The notes beneath the pieces were generated by a model. The model was not told the DNA's origin. It did not search any database and saw only the letters and a list, made by a program, of their open reading frames with translations. From NCBI GenBank assembly GCA_951813295.1, contig CATOTI010000002.1:3110522-3174521 (forward strand): a stretch of DNA of 64,000 bases, in the 5' to 3' direction. Both the position numbers and the translations under genes were made by a program. Within the stretch, counting starts at the first letter, position 1. The number at the start of each line of letters is the position of its first letter. Source of the DNA: an uncultured Pseudomonadales bacterium (GTDB lineage: Bacteria; Pseudomonadota; Gammaproteobacteria; Pseudomonadales; Azotimanducaceae). Positions 8,782 through 16,683 of this stretch are shown here, piece after piece.

Positions 8782-9192
8782 ATGCCTCGTGGATCCTGCC
8801 TTTGTGGTGTCGTTAAGTTCGAGCTGAACGGTCCGCCCGACGTCATGAACCTCTGTCATTGTTCGATCTGCCGGAAAACTTCAGGCTCCGCCTACGGCGT
8901 CTTCGCGCACGCGGGCACCGAACGGTTCGAATGGCTCGCGGGTGCCGACGCGATTCGCTCCTTCGCCTCGTCCGAACATGGTCGCCGCTCGTTTTGCCCG
9001 CATTGCGGCTCGAACGTGCCGGCGATCTTTGCGGCGAACTCGCGCGTCGTCATCCCGGCGGGCACGTTCGATGAGGATCCGGGCGTGGTTCCGGTCGCGC
9101 AGATCTTCGTCGCTTCAAAAGCGCCGTGGCACGAGATCGCGCCGGAGCCGACGTCGTTCGATGCGTTCCCGCCCACCGAGGAGAACGCGTGA
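8782..9192 (+). CDS. GFA family protein (glutathione-dependent formaldehyde-activating enzyme-like)
   Basis: A 136-residue zinc-binding protein of the GFA/CENP-V fold. Zinc-ligand cysteines appear in order: GSCLCGVV, LCHCSICRK and FCPHCGS. Few GFA proteins have proven formaldehyde-glutathione activity, so function is open. GGAGAG lies nine bases ahead of the ATG. The stop shares one base with the ATG of the next gene (TGATG), which indicates translational coupling to the acyl-CoA dehydrogenase. Confidence 0.88.
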   Translation: MPRGSCLCGVVKFELNGPPDVMNLCHCSICRKTSGSAYGVFAHAGTERFEWLAGADAIRSFASSEHGRRSFCPHCGSNVPAIFAANSRVVIPAGTFDEDPGVVPVAQIFVASKAPWHEIAPEPTSFDAFPPTEENA

Positions 9193-10328
9193 TGAACCAG
9201 GCACTTCCGGAAGGTGCGATCGATGACCTCGCGCTGAGGCGGTTTCTTCGAACCGAAGTAGAGCCGCACGCCGAGCATTGGGAACACGACAGGCGTGTGC
9301 CGCGAGCGGTCTTCGACCGCGCGGCAGAGATTGGGCTTTGCGCTCTGATGGCACCTTACGAGGACGGCGGTCGTGGGCTACGGTTGCCTGAACTTGTCGA
9401 CGTCTTCAAGACGATCGCGTACGGCGACATGGGGTTCGCGTTTGCGCTCATTCCGCACAACAACCTGTGTGCCGCAATCGCGGCGAGTGACGATTACGCG
9501 CACCGGGATGCGCTTCTCGCGCGGCTCGTCACGGGTGAAGCGCTCGGCGCCTTCCTTTTGACCGAACCGCAAGCGGGGACGCACGCGAGCAGCATTTCGA
9601 CGACGGCCGTCGAGACCGCGACGGGTTGGCGTCTCACGGGTGAAAAAGCGTGGATCACCAACGCGCCCCATTCGGACATTCTTCGCGTATACGCTCAAAC
9701 GGAACCCGGCTCGGGCTCGCGAGGTATCGCGGCGTTCATCGTCGAGGCGAGCACGCCGGGTGTGATTCGACTCGGGCCCTACGACATGCTCGGCAGCCAC
9801 TCGATCGGTGCCGGCGGATTCCGTTTCGAAGACGCTGAAATCGGTACAGACCAGATGCTCTCACCACCGGGCGTGGCGTATCGCGCTGCGATGGATTCGA
9901 TCGGTCTCGCGCGCGTCTTGGTCTGTGCGCTCGCGCTCGGCGTTCTTGAGCGGGCGCTCGATGTCGCGACCGAACGGGTCAAGTCCCGGCACGCGTTTGG
10001 TGCGCGGCTGGCAGATCAGCAGGGGCTGCGCTGGCTCCTCGCTGACGTCTCGACGGACCTCGAAGCAGCACGCGCATTGACCATGAATGCCGCGCGAGCG
10101 ATCGACGAAGATCTGCCCGGGAGCATGGTGACGACCGCACATGCAAAGAAGTTCGCGGCGCGGGCGGCGACCCGAGGGCTCGAGCAGTGTATGCAGGCGC
10201 TGGGCGCTGATGGCCTTCGGCAATCCCATCCGCTCGCCCGCCATCTCGCGGGCGCGAAGATGACGCACTATCTCGACGGCAGTACCGAGGCACAGAACCT
10301 GGTGATCGCCAAAGCGCTGTTCGACTGA
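9192..10328 (+). CDS. Acyl-CoA dehydrogenase family protein
   Basis: A 378-residue FAD enzyme with the three expected parts: helical N-domain, middle beta-domain (LTEPQAGTHASS and GEKAWITNAPHSD) and C-terminal helical domain (KSRHAFGARLADQQGL). It would oxidise an acyl-CoA at the alpha-beta bond and pass electrons to ETF. Odd: the usual catalytic segment YEGTxE reads YLDGSTEAQ, placing Asp where medium- and short-chain enzymes have the base Glu. Asp could still work, or the substrate may differ. The start overlaps the GFA stop, so the two genes are probably cotranscribed. Confidence 0.88.
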   Translation: MNQALPEGAIDDLALRRFLRTEVEPHAEHWEHDRRVPRAVFDRAAEIGLCALMAPYEDGGRGLRLPELVDVFKTIAYGDMGFAFALIPHNNLCAAIAASDDYAHRDALLARLVTGEALGAFLLTEPQAGTHASSISTTAVETATGWRLTGEKAWITNAPHSDILRVYAQTEPGSGSRGIAAFIVEASTPGVIRLGPYDMLGSHSIGAGGFRFEDAEIGTDQMLSPPGVAYRAAMDSIGLARVLVCALALGVLERALDVATERVKSRHAFGARLADQQGLRWLLADVSTDLEAARALTMNAARAIDEDLPGSMVTTAHAKKFAARAATRGLEQCMQALGADGLRQSHPLARHLAGAKMTHYLDGSTEAQNLVIAKALFD

Positions 10329-10329
10329 A

Positions 10330-11331
10330 TCAGCGCTCGAGGCGCTCGATCAGCGCGTCCTCGAAACTGAAGTCGAACAGCCGTGTCTCATCGAGCCTTT
10401 CACGGCAGAACCATTCGTAGGTCTGCGCGACCGAGGTCGGCAGGGTGTATTCGGGTTCCCAACCGATATCGGCGCGGAGACGATCGATGCTGAAGACGAC
10501 GCTGTCGTTCCACGAGTGAATGTTGGGCGCGACGCTCTGGATCAGAAAACGGGTATCGGCCGGGTTCTGCCAGATCTCGTCCATCACGGCCGGCGGGATG
10601 AAGACTTTATTCGGCTCGACGCCGAGGATCTCGGCGAACGTGTCGACGTAACCTTCGTCCGTCCAGAAGTCCTTGCCAGTCAGGTTGTAGCGTTTTCCGA
10701 AGGTCACCGGGTTGCCCATCATCTTGACGAGCGCGCGGGCCTGGTCGTCCACGTGACCGACCTGACCGATCGTCGTGCCGTCGCCGGCGATGAAGACGGG
10801 CCGCCGGGTGCGCATCCGCACGAACATTCGCTGCTCGCGGTCCGGAATGATGTTGTTCGGCCCGAAGACCATCGAGAACGGCACCATCGTGGCCGGGAAT
10901 CCGTGTGTTTCGAAGGCCTCGACGAGCAACTCCTCGCAGAGGATCTTGTTCATGCCGTATTCGGATTGTCGATCGGATCGATCGACCGGATTGGATTCCG
11001 TGATCGGCAGGAGCTTCGCGCGTTCATACATCACCGTGGAACTCGCGAAGACGTAGTGGCCCACGTGGCCCGCGAGGATCTCGATCATGCTGCGGACGTC
11101 GTCAGGTGTGTACGCGCTCACGTCGTGTACGCAGTCGTATTCGACCTCACCGATCGCTTCGCTGAGCGATTCATGGTCGTGCCGGTCGCCGTAGACGCGC
11201 TCGACGCCCTCCGGAAGATCGGCTGCGCTCTTCCCGCGGTTGAAGACGGTGACTGCATGGCCTTCTGTCACGAGTTGTCGAACGAGCGCGAGTCCGTTGA
11301 AGCGGGTGCCACCCATCACCAGTACTTTCAC
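10330..11331 (-). CDS. NAD-dependent epimerase/dehydratase (extended SDR)
   Basis: A 333-residue extended short-chain dehydrogenase/reductase. The nucleotide-binding motif is MGGTRFNGLAL and the catalytic Tyr and Lys are in SEYGMNK, with Ser in FASSTVMY. The C-terminal half binds the substrate, probably a sugar nucleotide or related compound. GTG 11331 is selected because GGGAG lies nine bases upstream and because the first Rossmann strand begins immediately (VKVLVMGG); no biosynthetic cluster surrounds it, so the substrate is unknown. It is convergent with the acyl-CoA dehydrogenase gene. Confidence 0.85.
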   Translation of the reverse strand: MKVLVMGGTRFNGLALVRQLVTEGHAVTVFNRGKSAADLPEGVERVYGDRHDHESLSEAIGEVEYDCVHDVSAYTPDDVRSMIEILAGHVGHYVFASSTVMYERAKLLPITESNPVDRSDRQSEYGMNKILCEELLVEAFETHGFPATMVPFSMVFGPNNIIPDREQRMFVRMRTRRPVFIAGDGTTIGQVGHVDDQARALVKMMGNPVTFGKRYNLTGKDFWTDEGYVDTFAEILGVEPNKVFIPPAVMDEIWQNPADTRFLIQSVAPNIHSWNDSVVFSIDRLRADIGWEPEYTLPTSVAQTYEWFCRERLDETRLFDFSFEDALIERLER

Positions 11332-11365
11332 TTCGAATTCTCCCTTCAGGGACTCACGATTCGGA

Positions 11366-12112
11366 TCAGCCGGGCCGGTGTTCTCTATACATTGTATTGA
11401 CCCAGGCGATCGACGAGTGGTCCCTGAACTCGTCGAGTAGCCGACCCAAGTCGGTGGGGACGGGCGTAGGTCTGCGCATGTCGGGATGCTCGGGATTGGC
11501 GAGCGGCGCGAGGAGCGCGGCCGCGGTGAGATCCGCGGCGGTGAAGCTATCGCCGACGAGGTATCCCGTTGCGTGTACTCGAGTGGCCACCTCGTCGAGC
11601 GTCTGACGTGTGATGTCGAAGGACTTTTCGACATTCGCTTCAGTGACGCCGTTGGCCTTCGCCATCAGGCCTTTGACGAGTGGAAACGTTGCGCGATAGA
11701 GCTTGCGGGTCAGAAACCCCTTGCCGGTGGAAAACATCCCCGTGAGATAGCCGCCGTGTAGCAGCATGACGGAGAAAAGCACGGTTCTGGTTGCGGGTCC
11801 TACCTCCCCGTCGAAACGCTGAATGGTTTCGTCGATCGCCTCGGCGTGTTTGGGTGGAAAGAGTGCTGGATCGGGACACATCGTCTCGAGGCGTTTCAGT
11901 ATTCCGGTACTCCCCGCGATGATCTCCCCGTGGATCTCTAGAACCGGCGTCTGGGTTTGTCCGGACAACTTTTTGATCGGCCCGGCGTGCGGGCCCGGTA
12001 GATAGGTCACCCGCTCGTGATCGATGTCCTTGAAATCCAACGTCCAACGCGCCTTGTCGTTGAAGTGCGAAAACGGGAATTGGTGCAGCACGATGTCTTT
12101 TTTTGTGTTCAT
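11366..12112 (-). CDS. Glutathione S-transferase family protein
   Basis: A 248-residue protein with an N-terminal thioredoxin-like GST domain (LHQFPFSHFNDKARW, then TPVLEIHGEIIAGST, the cis-Pro and glutathione gamma-Glu site) and a helical C-domain ending in YLVGDSFTAADLTAAA, the N-capping box. It probably conjugates glutathione to electrophiles in the cytoplasm. ATG 12112 is preferred over ATG 12124 because GGAGA precedes it at the right distance. It follows the minus-strand direction of the epimerase gene, 34 bases upstream, so cotranscription is likely. Confidence 0.85.
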   Translation of the reverse strand: MNTKKDIVLHQFPFSHFNDKARWTLDFKDIDHERVTYLPGPHAGPIKKLSGQTQTPVLEIHGEIIAGSTGILKRLETMCPDPALFPPKHAEAIDETIQRFDGEVGPATRTVLFSVMLLHGGYLTGMFSTGKGFLTRKLYRATFPLVKGLMAKANGVTEANVEKSFDITRQTLDEVATRVHATGYLVGDSFTAADLTAAALLAPLANPEHPDMRRPTPVPTDLGRLLDEFRDHSSIAWVNTMYREHRPG

Positions 12113-12260
12113 CGAGATCTCCATTGCATGTCGAATAACATGGCATCAAGAAAGATGTTGGTCGAACGCGTCGCTCGCCATGGAAACTTGTCGTTCACCC
12201 GCTGGCGAAGAGAGCGTACGCAGAGTCGCTCCGCGACCTGATCGACCGCGCGCCTCGCGG

Positions 12261-13607
12261 ATGTACAAAACGGTGACTCATCGGAGTTCATCACGCCGGC
12301 AAACAAGGTTCGCAACGGCAATCCTCCTCGCGTCGCTCGTCGTCACGGTAGGCGCGCATGAGATCCCCCACGATGTCTCCATCGTGGCCCACGTTGCCCC
12401 GCAACCAGATGGCGTTCACGTGCTCGTCCGGGCACCGTTCGAGGCCATGCGCGACATCGAACTGCCGCTCGAAGGTCCGGGCTATCTACGTTTTGGCGCG
12501 GATCTCGACGCGGCGCTGATCGACGCGGCTGAACTCTGGATTGCGGGCGGCCTGACGTTGTCGGCCGGTGGTCGATCGCTTGGCGATCCCGACATTCGTG
12601 CGACACGAATTTCGTTGCCGTCGGATCGATCGTTCGATTCGTTCGATGCCGCGACGGCGCACTTCGAGACAACCGGCATCGCGTCTGAACTCTTGTGGCA
12701 CCAGGCGCTCTTCGAGACACACCTCGTCTACCCCGCCAATGCGGAAATTGGCACGATCGAGCTTGTTCCCGCGTGGGCGCACCTGGGCGTCCGGACCCGA
12801 ACGGCCGTTACGTTCGCGCTGGAGGACGGATCGGTTCGACGGGTCTCCTTCGAAGGTGATCCCGGTACGGTCGCGGCCGATCCGGCCGTGACGACGGTGG
12901 CCGCTCAGTTCCTCGCGCTTGGAACGAATGTGTTCTTTGCCTCCTGGGATCACGTGTTGCTCGTCGTTTGTCTGGTTGTGGCCCTCGGCGGCGTGGTCGT
13001 GATCATTCGATCGGTTGTGGCGCTCCTCGGTGGTTTCGCTCTCTCGTTGGGCGGATTTTCGTTGGCTGTTGACCCAGGGCCGCTGTGGATGGCCGTGTTC
13101 GTCTCGGCGGCCGTTGCCGTTTCGCTAGTGATCGTCTGCTGCATGAACGTGTTTGCTTTGCGCGAACGCGGCGCGACCAAAGACCGCCCCGATCGGTCGA
13201 AGGTCGCTTACGTCGCCGGTCTCTTACAGGGGTACGTCGTTGCGCAGGCACTTGCGGCAGAGTGGGCGTTTGCCGGAGATCATCCCGGTTTCGCCTATTT
13301 CGCGTTCCTGTCTGGTTTCGTGATCTGGTCTGCGATCTTCGCTGTGGTCGTCAGTGCGGTGACGGGCGTTCTTCGATCACGGCGACTCCCCGGGTCGTCC
13401 GACCGCGCGGTTGTTGTGATCGTCTCGGTGCTGATCGCGCATACCGCGTGGCACTGGCTACTCTCTCGCGCGGACATTCTCATCGCTTCCGACCGGACCT
13501 GGTTGTCTATCGCTTTCGGGTTGCAGTGGACGACGTTCGGACTCGTCGCCGTGCTCGTGTTTTTTGCGCTCCGGTTCGCGTTGGATCGCTGGATGGTCGT
13601 CGACTGA
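12261..13607 (+). CDS. HupE/UreJ family membrane protein
   Basis: A 448-residue protein: signal peptide (to about residue 35), an extracytoplasmic beta-rich region (about 35-215), then a HupE/UreJ-like domain of six to seven membrane helices. Its first helix holds SWDHVLLVV, a version of the family DH motif, and the last helices carry IAHTAWHW. Relatives carrying this long N-terminal region are common in marine bacteria and are proposed metal (Ni or Co) transporters. No hydrogenase or urease gene is nearby, so transport of nickel is only a family-level suggestion. Confidence 0.78.
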   Translation: MYKTVTHRSSSRRQTRFATAILLASLVVTVGAHEIPHDVSIVAHVAPQPDGVHVLVRAPFEAMRDIELPLEGPGYLRFGADLDAALIDAAELWIAGGLTLSAGGRSLGDPDIRATRISLPSDRSFDSFDAATAHFETTGIASELLWHQALFETHLVYPANAEIGTIELVPAWAHLGVRTRTAVTFALEDGSVRRVSFEGDPGTVAADPAVTTVAAQFLALGTNVFFASWDHVLLVVCLVVALGGVVVIIRSVVALLGGFALSLGGFSLAVDPGPLWMAVFVSAAVAVSLVIVCCMNVFALRERGATKDRPDRSKVAYVAGLLQGYVVAQALAAEWAFAGDHPGFAYFAFLSGFVIWSAIFAVVVSAVTGVLRSRRLPGSSDRAVVVIVSVLIAHTAWHWLLSRADILIASDRTWLSIAFGLQWTTFGLVAVLVFFALRFALDRWMVVD

Positions 13608-13614
13608 GAACGTG

Positions 13615-14088
13615 CTATTCGCCCAGGTACTCGCGTGCCGGAGCGGAACTCTCTTCGCCGCGAAGCTCGAGCGTGATGAAGTCGGCGAGCGCCTGTTCGT
13701 GCGCCGTAAATCGCTGATAAATCGACGCCATCGAGGCAGGTGCTTCGGCTTCGGCGGCGCGCATCCGCTCGACCGCGTCGTTGATGTAGGGCTGTATGGA
13801 TTTGAGCATGTCGGTCCAGTTCGCTGCCGCGAATTGCGCGGCCGAATCGTTACCGCGCTGCCTGGCCTGGTCCATTTCGTCGTGGGTCGGCGCTGTTGCG
13901 AGGACCGCTCGAAGCTCGGTGGCGGTCGTCGCTTCCACACGCGCCAACAACTCGAGCTTGTCGCGGTGTTCGGGGTAGCGGTCGGCGAGGCCCAGAAAAA
14001 TGAGCTCGCCCGCGATCTCGCCCAGGTAGCCGCGTTTGAGATAAGCGTCCGCGTCGTGGCTCGATTCGGTCTCGGTGGCTTCGGACAT
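13615..14088 (-). CDS. Hypothetical helical protein, possibly ferritin-like
   Basis: A 157-residue, mostly alpha-helical, acidic protein. The spacing of Glu and His in GEIAGELIFLGLADRYPEH and in TAHEQALADFITLE suggests a four-helix ferritin-like or rubrerythrin-like bundle, but the ligand set is not complete enough to assert a metal site. GAGGAG lies seven bases before ATG 14088. It is followed upstream (12 bases) by a same-strand VOC protein gene, so the two may be one transcript. Confidence 0.55.
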   Translation of the reverse strand: MSEATETESSHDADAYLKRGYLGEIAGELIFLGLADRYPEHRDKLELLARVEATTATELRAVLATAPTHDEMDQARQRGNDSAAQFAAANWTDMLKSIQPYINDAVERMRAAEAEAPASMASIYQRFTAHEQALADFITLELRGEESSAPAREYLGE

Positions 14089-14099
14089 CGTTCGTCTCC

Positions 14100-14612
14100 T
14101 CAAGGTCGCGTCATGATGGCGGGTTCGCCAGGTCGGCGCAGTTCGTGCGCGCGGCGCCAGCCGGCGAACGCGCTCAGAATATGTGGCGGGTCGGCGTGCA
14201 ACTCCGTAAAGCCACCGTTGACGCTTCGGGTGTCGTAGTAGCAGGCGTCGACGTTGTCGGCGTGCAGCTCGCACGCGAGGACGAAACCGGCGGCATCCAG
14301 TCGGCGCTTCTCGGCTTCATAATCGTTGACGAGCAAGCCCGAGTGGTGGAATCCCTCCTCGCCCGCCGCATACATGTCGCGATAGATGGACGGTGTGTCG
14401 TCGTGCTGCTGGATGAACTGAATCATCATGTCACCGAGGTAGCCGAAGGCGTAGTTGACGTCAGCTTCCTGGTCCGTGCCCCGGTACGAGAACGTGTCGG
14501 TCTTATGGTGCGAGGCGACGATGAACGGTCCGGCGTTGTACACCGCCGACCAGCGCGAGCAGGCTTCTTCGAGGTCGTTGACGAACCAGGCCTGCTGGAA
14601 GACCTTGGGGTT
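14100..14612 (-). CDS. VOC family protein, N-terminus truncated or start missing
   Basis: Glyoxalase/bleomycin-resistance fold protein related to small oxidoreductase-like VOC proteins. The frame NPKVFQQAWFVNDLEEACSR, then AVYNAGPFIV, is a normal first VOC module, followed by EEGFHHSGLLVNDY, a second-module strand carrying His. No ATG, GTG or TTG lies upstream of this homologous start; the first standard start is GTG 14543, which would delete the first strand and helix. The frame runs head-on into the truncated start of the NHL gene, with no promoter space. The substrate is unknown. Confidence 0.65.
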   Translation of the reverse strand, partial: NPKVFQQAWFVNDLEEACSRWSAVYNAGPFIVASHHKTDTFSYRGTDQEADVNYAFGYLGDMMIQFIQQHDDTPSIYRDMYAAGEEGFHHSGLLVNDYEAEKRRLDAAGFVLACELHADNVDACYYDTRSVNGGFTELHADPPHILSAFAGWRRAHELRRPGEPAIMTRP

Positions 14613-15481
14613 CGACCAGCGCTGTCTATCCGGCGCCGGACGGCGAGCACATCTGGGTAGCGGAACGCTGCGGCCAGAACAGTTGCGTCGGACGCGACGA
14701 TCTCGACCCGGTCTTGCTCTTCGACCCAGACGGCAACCTCGTCCGAAGCTTCGGCGCGGGCATGATCGTCTGGCCGCATGGCATCCACGTCGATCGTGAC
14801 GGCAACGTCTGGGTCGCGGACGCGCGTGGCGAAGGCGATCGTGGCCATCAAGTGCACAAATTCAGTGCCGAAGGCGAACTCTTGATGAGCCTCGGTAAGG
14901 CGGGCATCTCCGGGACGGGCGCCGACGTCTTCGATCAGCCATCGGACGTCCTTGTCGCGCCGAACGGCGACATATTTGTAGCGGACGGGCACAGCAGCCG
15001 GGGCAACAATCGAATCGTGAAGTTCGACAGCCGCGGGAACTTCATCAAGACCTGGGGCACGACCGGTGCCGAAGCGGGTGAGTTCCGCGATCCGCATGCG
15101 CTCGCCATGGATTCGCGTGGCCGGCTCTTCGTTGGTGATCGCGGCAACGCCCGTCTGCAGATTTTCGATCAGGACGGCGGCCATATCGCGACGTGGACCT
15201 CCTTTGGGCGCCCGAGTGGTTTGTATATCGATGCCAACGACATCCTGTATTCGGCCGATTCCGAGTCCAATGCCACCTGGGGTGCCAACCCCGGATGGTT
15301 GCGCGGCATAAGAATCGGCAGTTCCCGTAATGGCTTCGTTACCGCCTTTATTCCCGATCCCAACCAGGATCCGGACAACGCGGGAACGACCGCCGCCGAA
15401 GGGGTGGCGGTGGACAAGCACGGCACGATCTTCGGCGCGGAAGTCGGCCCTATGCGGCTGCGCCGTTACGAGTTGCGCTGA
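14582..15481 (+). CDS. NHL-repeat beta-propeller protein, 5' end missing
   Basis: About 295 residues of a six-bladed NHL propeller similar to peptidyl-alpha-hydroxyglycine amidating lyase-like proteins. Blade motifs are IWVAERCG, GMIVWPHGIHVDRDGNVWV and LAMDSRGRLFVGDRGNARLQ. The frame is open only from 14582 (after TGA at 14579) and has no standard start before TTG 14714, although recognisable family sequence begins by 14606 (WGSTSAVYPAPDGEH). A signal peptide would be expected but is absent. It probably belonged to the downstream PQQ operon; the following NHL gene starts 33 bases after its stop. Confidence 0.7.
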   Translation, partial: RTRPAGRPWGSTSAVYPAPDGEHIWVAERCGQNSCVGRDDLDPVLLFDPDGNLVRSFGAGMIVWPHGIHVDRDGNVWVADARGEGDRGHQVHKFSAEGELLMSLGKAGISGTGADVFDQPSDVLVAPNGDIFVADGHSSRGNNRIVKFDSRGNFIKTWGTTGAEAGEFRDPHALAMDSRGRLFVGDRGNARLQIFDQDGGHIATWTSFGRPSGLYIDANDILYSADSESNATWGANPGWLRGIRIGSSRNGFVTAFIPDPNQDPDNAGTTAAEGVAVDKHGTIFGAEVGPMRLRRYELR

Positions 15482-15513
15482 TCAACCTCGAACCCGACCG
15501 ACGGGAGATAGAT

Positions 15514-16683
15514 ATGACGCCACGCGTTCGAACCGTTTCAATTCTTATGGGGGCGATCGTGGTCCTGATCGGTGCCCAATGGACGCTCTCGGTCACCGCC
15601 GAGGCCGACGGTCACCAGGCGCCACACTTCGAGGTGGACCCACTCTGGCCCAAACCGCTACCGAATCACTGGATTCTCGGCTCGGCGATCGGCGTCGGAG
15701 TCGACTCCCGCGACCACGTCTTCGTCATCCATCGTCGCGAATCAGTGGACGAACGCACTGAAGGTGGGGCATCGGTCGACCCGCCGACGAGCAGTTGCTG
15801 CATCGCGGCGCCGAACGTTCTGGAGTTCGACCCGGAAGGTAACCTGGTCGGATCCTGGGGTGGTCCGGGTGAGGGATACGACTGGCCGTCGTCGAACCAC
15901 GGACTCACGATCGATCATAAAGACAACCTTTGGATCGGCGGCAACGGTCCGGGGGATTCGCACGCCCTCAAGTTTTCCCGCAAGGGTGAGTTCCTCGCCC
16001 AGTTCGGCATTCCCGGGCGCGAAGCGGACAGCCACGCCAAGGATCACTTCGGGCGGATTGCCAAGATCGCGTTCGACGGTGAAGCGAATGAGGCTTACCT
16101 CGCCGATGGCTATTCGAACAAACGGGTCGCCGTCATTGATGCGGATACGGGCGCTTTCAAACGGTACTGGGGCGCGTACGGCAACGCGCCGGACGATGAA
16201 AACCTGGGTCCGTACGACCCGGACGCGCCGCTCGCGCAGCAGTTCCGCAATCCCGTGCACTGTGCCGAACCGTCGGCCGACGGCCTCGTTTACGTCTGTG
16301 ATCGTGCGAACGACCGTGTTCAGGTGTTCAAGACGGACGGTTCCTTCGTCGAGGAGGTGCGCATCGCCCCCGAGACGCTCGGCGACGGATCGACCTGGGA
16401 CATCGCCTTCTCGCGGGATCCCGAACAGAAGTACATGTACGTCGCCGATGGCAAGAACATGAAGGTCTACGTGATGGATCGTCAGTCGCTCACGATCTTG
16501 ACGACGTTCGGTGACGGCGGCCGCCAGCCCGGTCAGTTTCTCGCCGTGCACAGCATCGCGACGGATTCCAAGGGAAACATCTACACGACCGAGACTTACG
16601 AAGGGAAGCGCGTGCAGAAGTTCGTCTACCGCGGTATCGAGGACGTTGAAGCATTCGAGCAGGGCACACCCTGGCCACGATGA
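15514..16683 (+). CDS. Secreted NHL-repeat beta-propeller protein
   Basis: A 389-residue protein with a signal peptide (about residues 1-30), then DPLWPKPLPNHWILGS and propeller blades: NHGLTIDHKDNLWIGG, YLADGYSNKRVAVID, VYVCDRANDRVQVFK and MYVADGKNMKVYVMD. Such periplasmic propellers commonly sit beside PQQ dehydrogenases and amidating-lyase-like genes; catalytic or substrate-binding roles are unproven. Two cysteines (SSCCIA) are adjacent in the first blade. ATG of the next gene overlaps its stop (ATGA), showing translational coupling. Confidence 0.85.
   Translation: MTPRVRTVSILMGAIVVLIGAQWTLSVTAEADGHQAPHFEVDPLWPKPLPNHWILGSAIGVGVDSRDHVFVIHRRESVDERTEGGASVDPPTSSCCIAAPNVLEFDPEGNLVGSWGGPGEGYDWPSSNHGLTIDHKDNLWIGGNGPGDSHALKFSRKGEFLAQFGIPGREADSHAKDHFGRIAKIAFDGEANEAYLADGYSNKRVAVIDADTGAFKRYWGAYGNAPDDENLGPYDPDAPLAQQFRNPVHCAEPSADGLVYVCDRANDRVQVFKTDGSFVEEVRIAPETLGDGSTWDIAFSRDPEQKYMYVADGKNMKVYVMDRQSLTILTTFGDGGRQPGQFLAVHSIATDSKGNIYTTETYEGKRVQKFVYRGIEDVEAFEQGTPWPR

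Noticed and set aside
10516..11400. Plus-strand frame of 294 codons opposite the epimerase gene
   Set aside because: Antisense, composition-driven; the minus-strand epimerase has clear motifs.
12109..12321. Small minus-strand frame of 70 codons ahead of the HupE-like gene
   Set aside because: No ribosome-binding site and overlaps the signal-peptide coding sequence.
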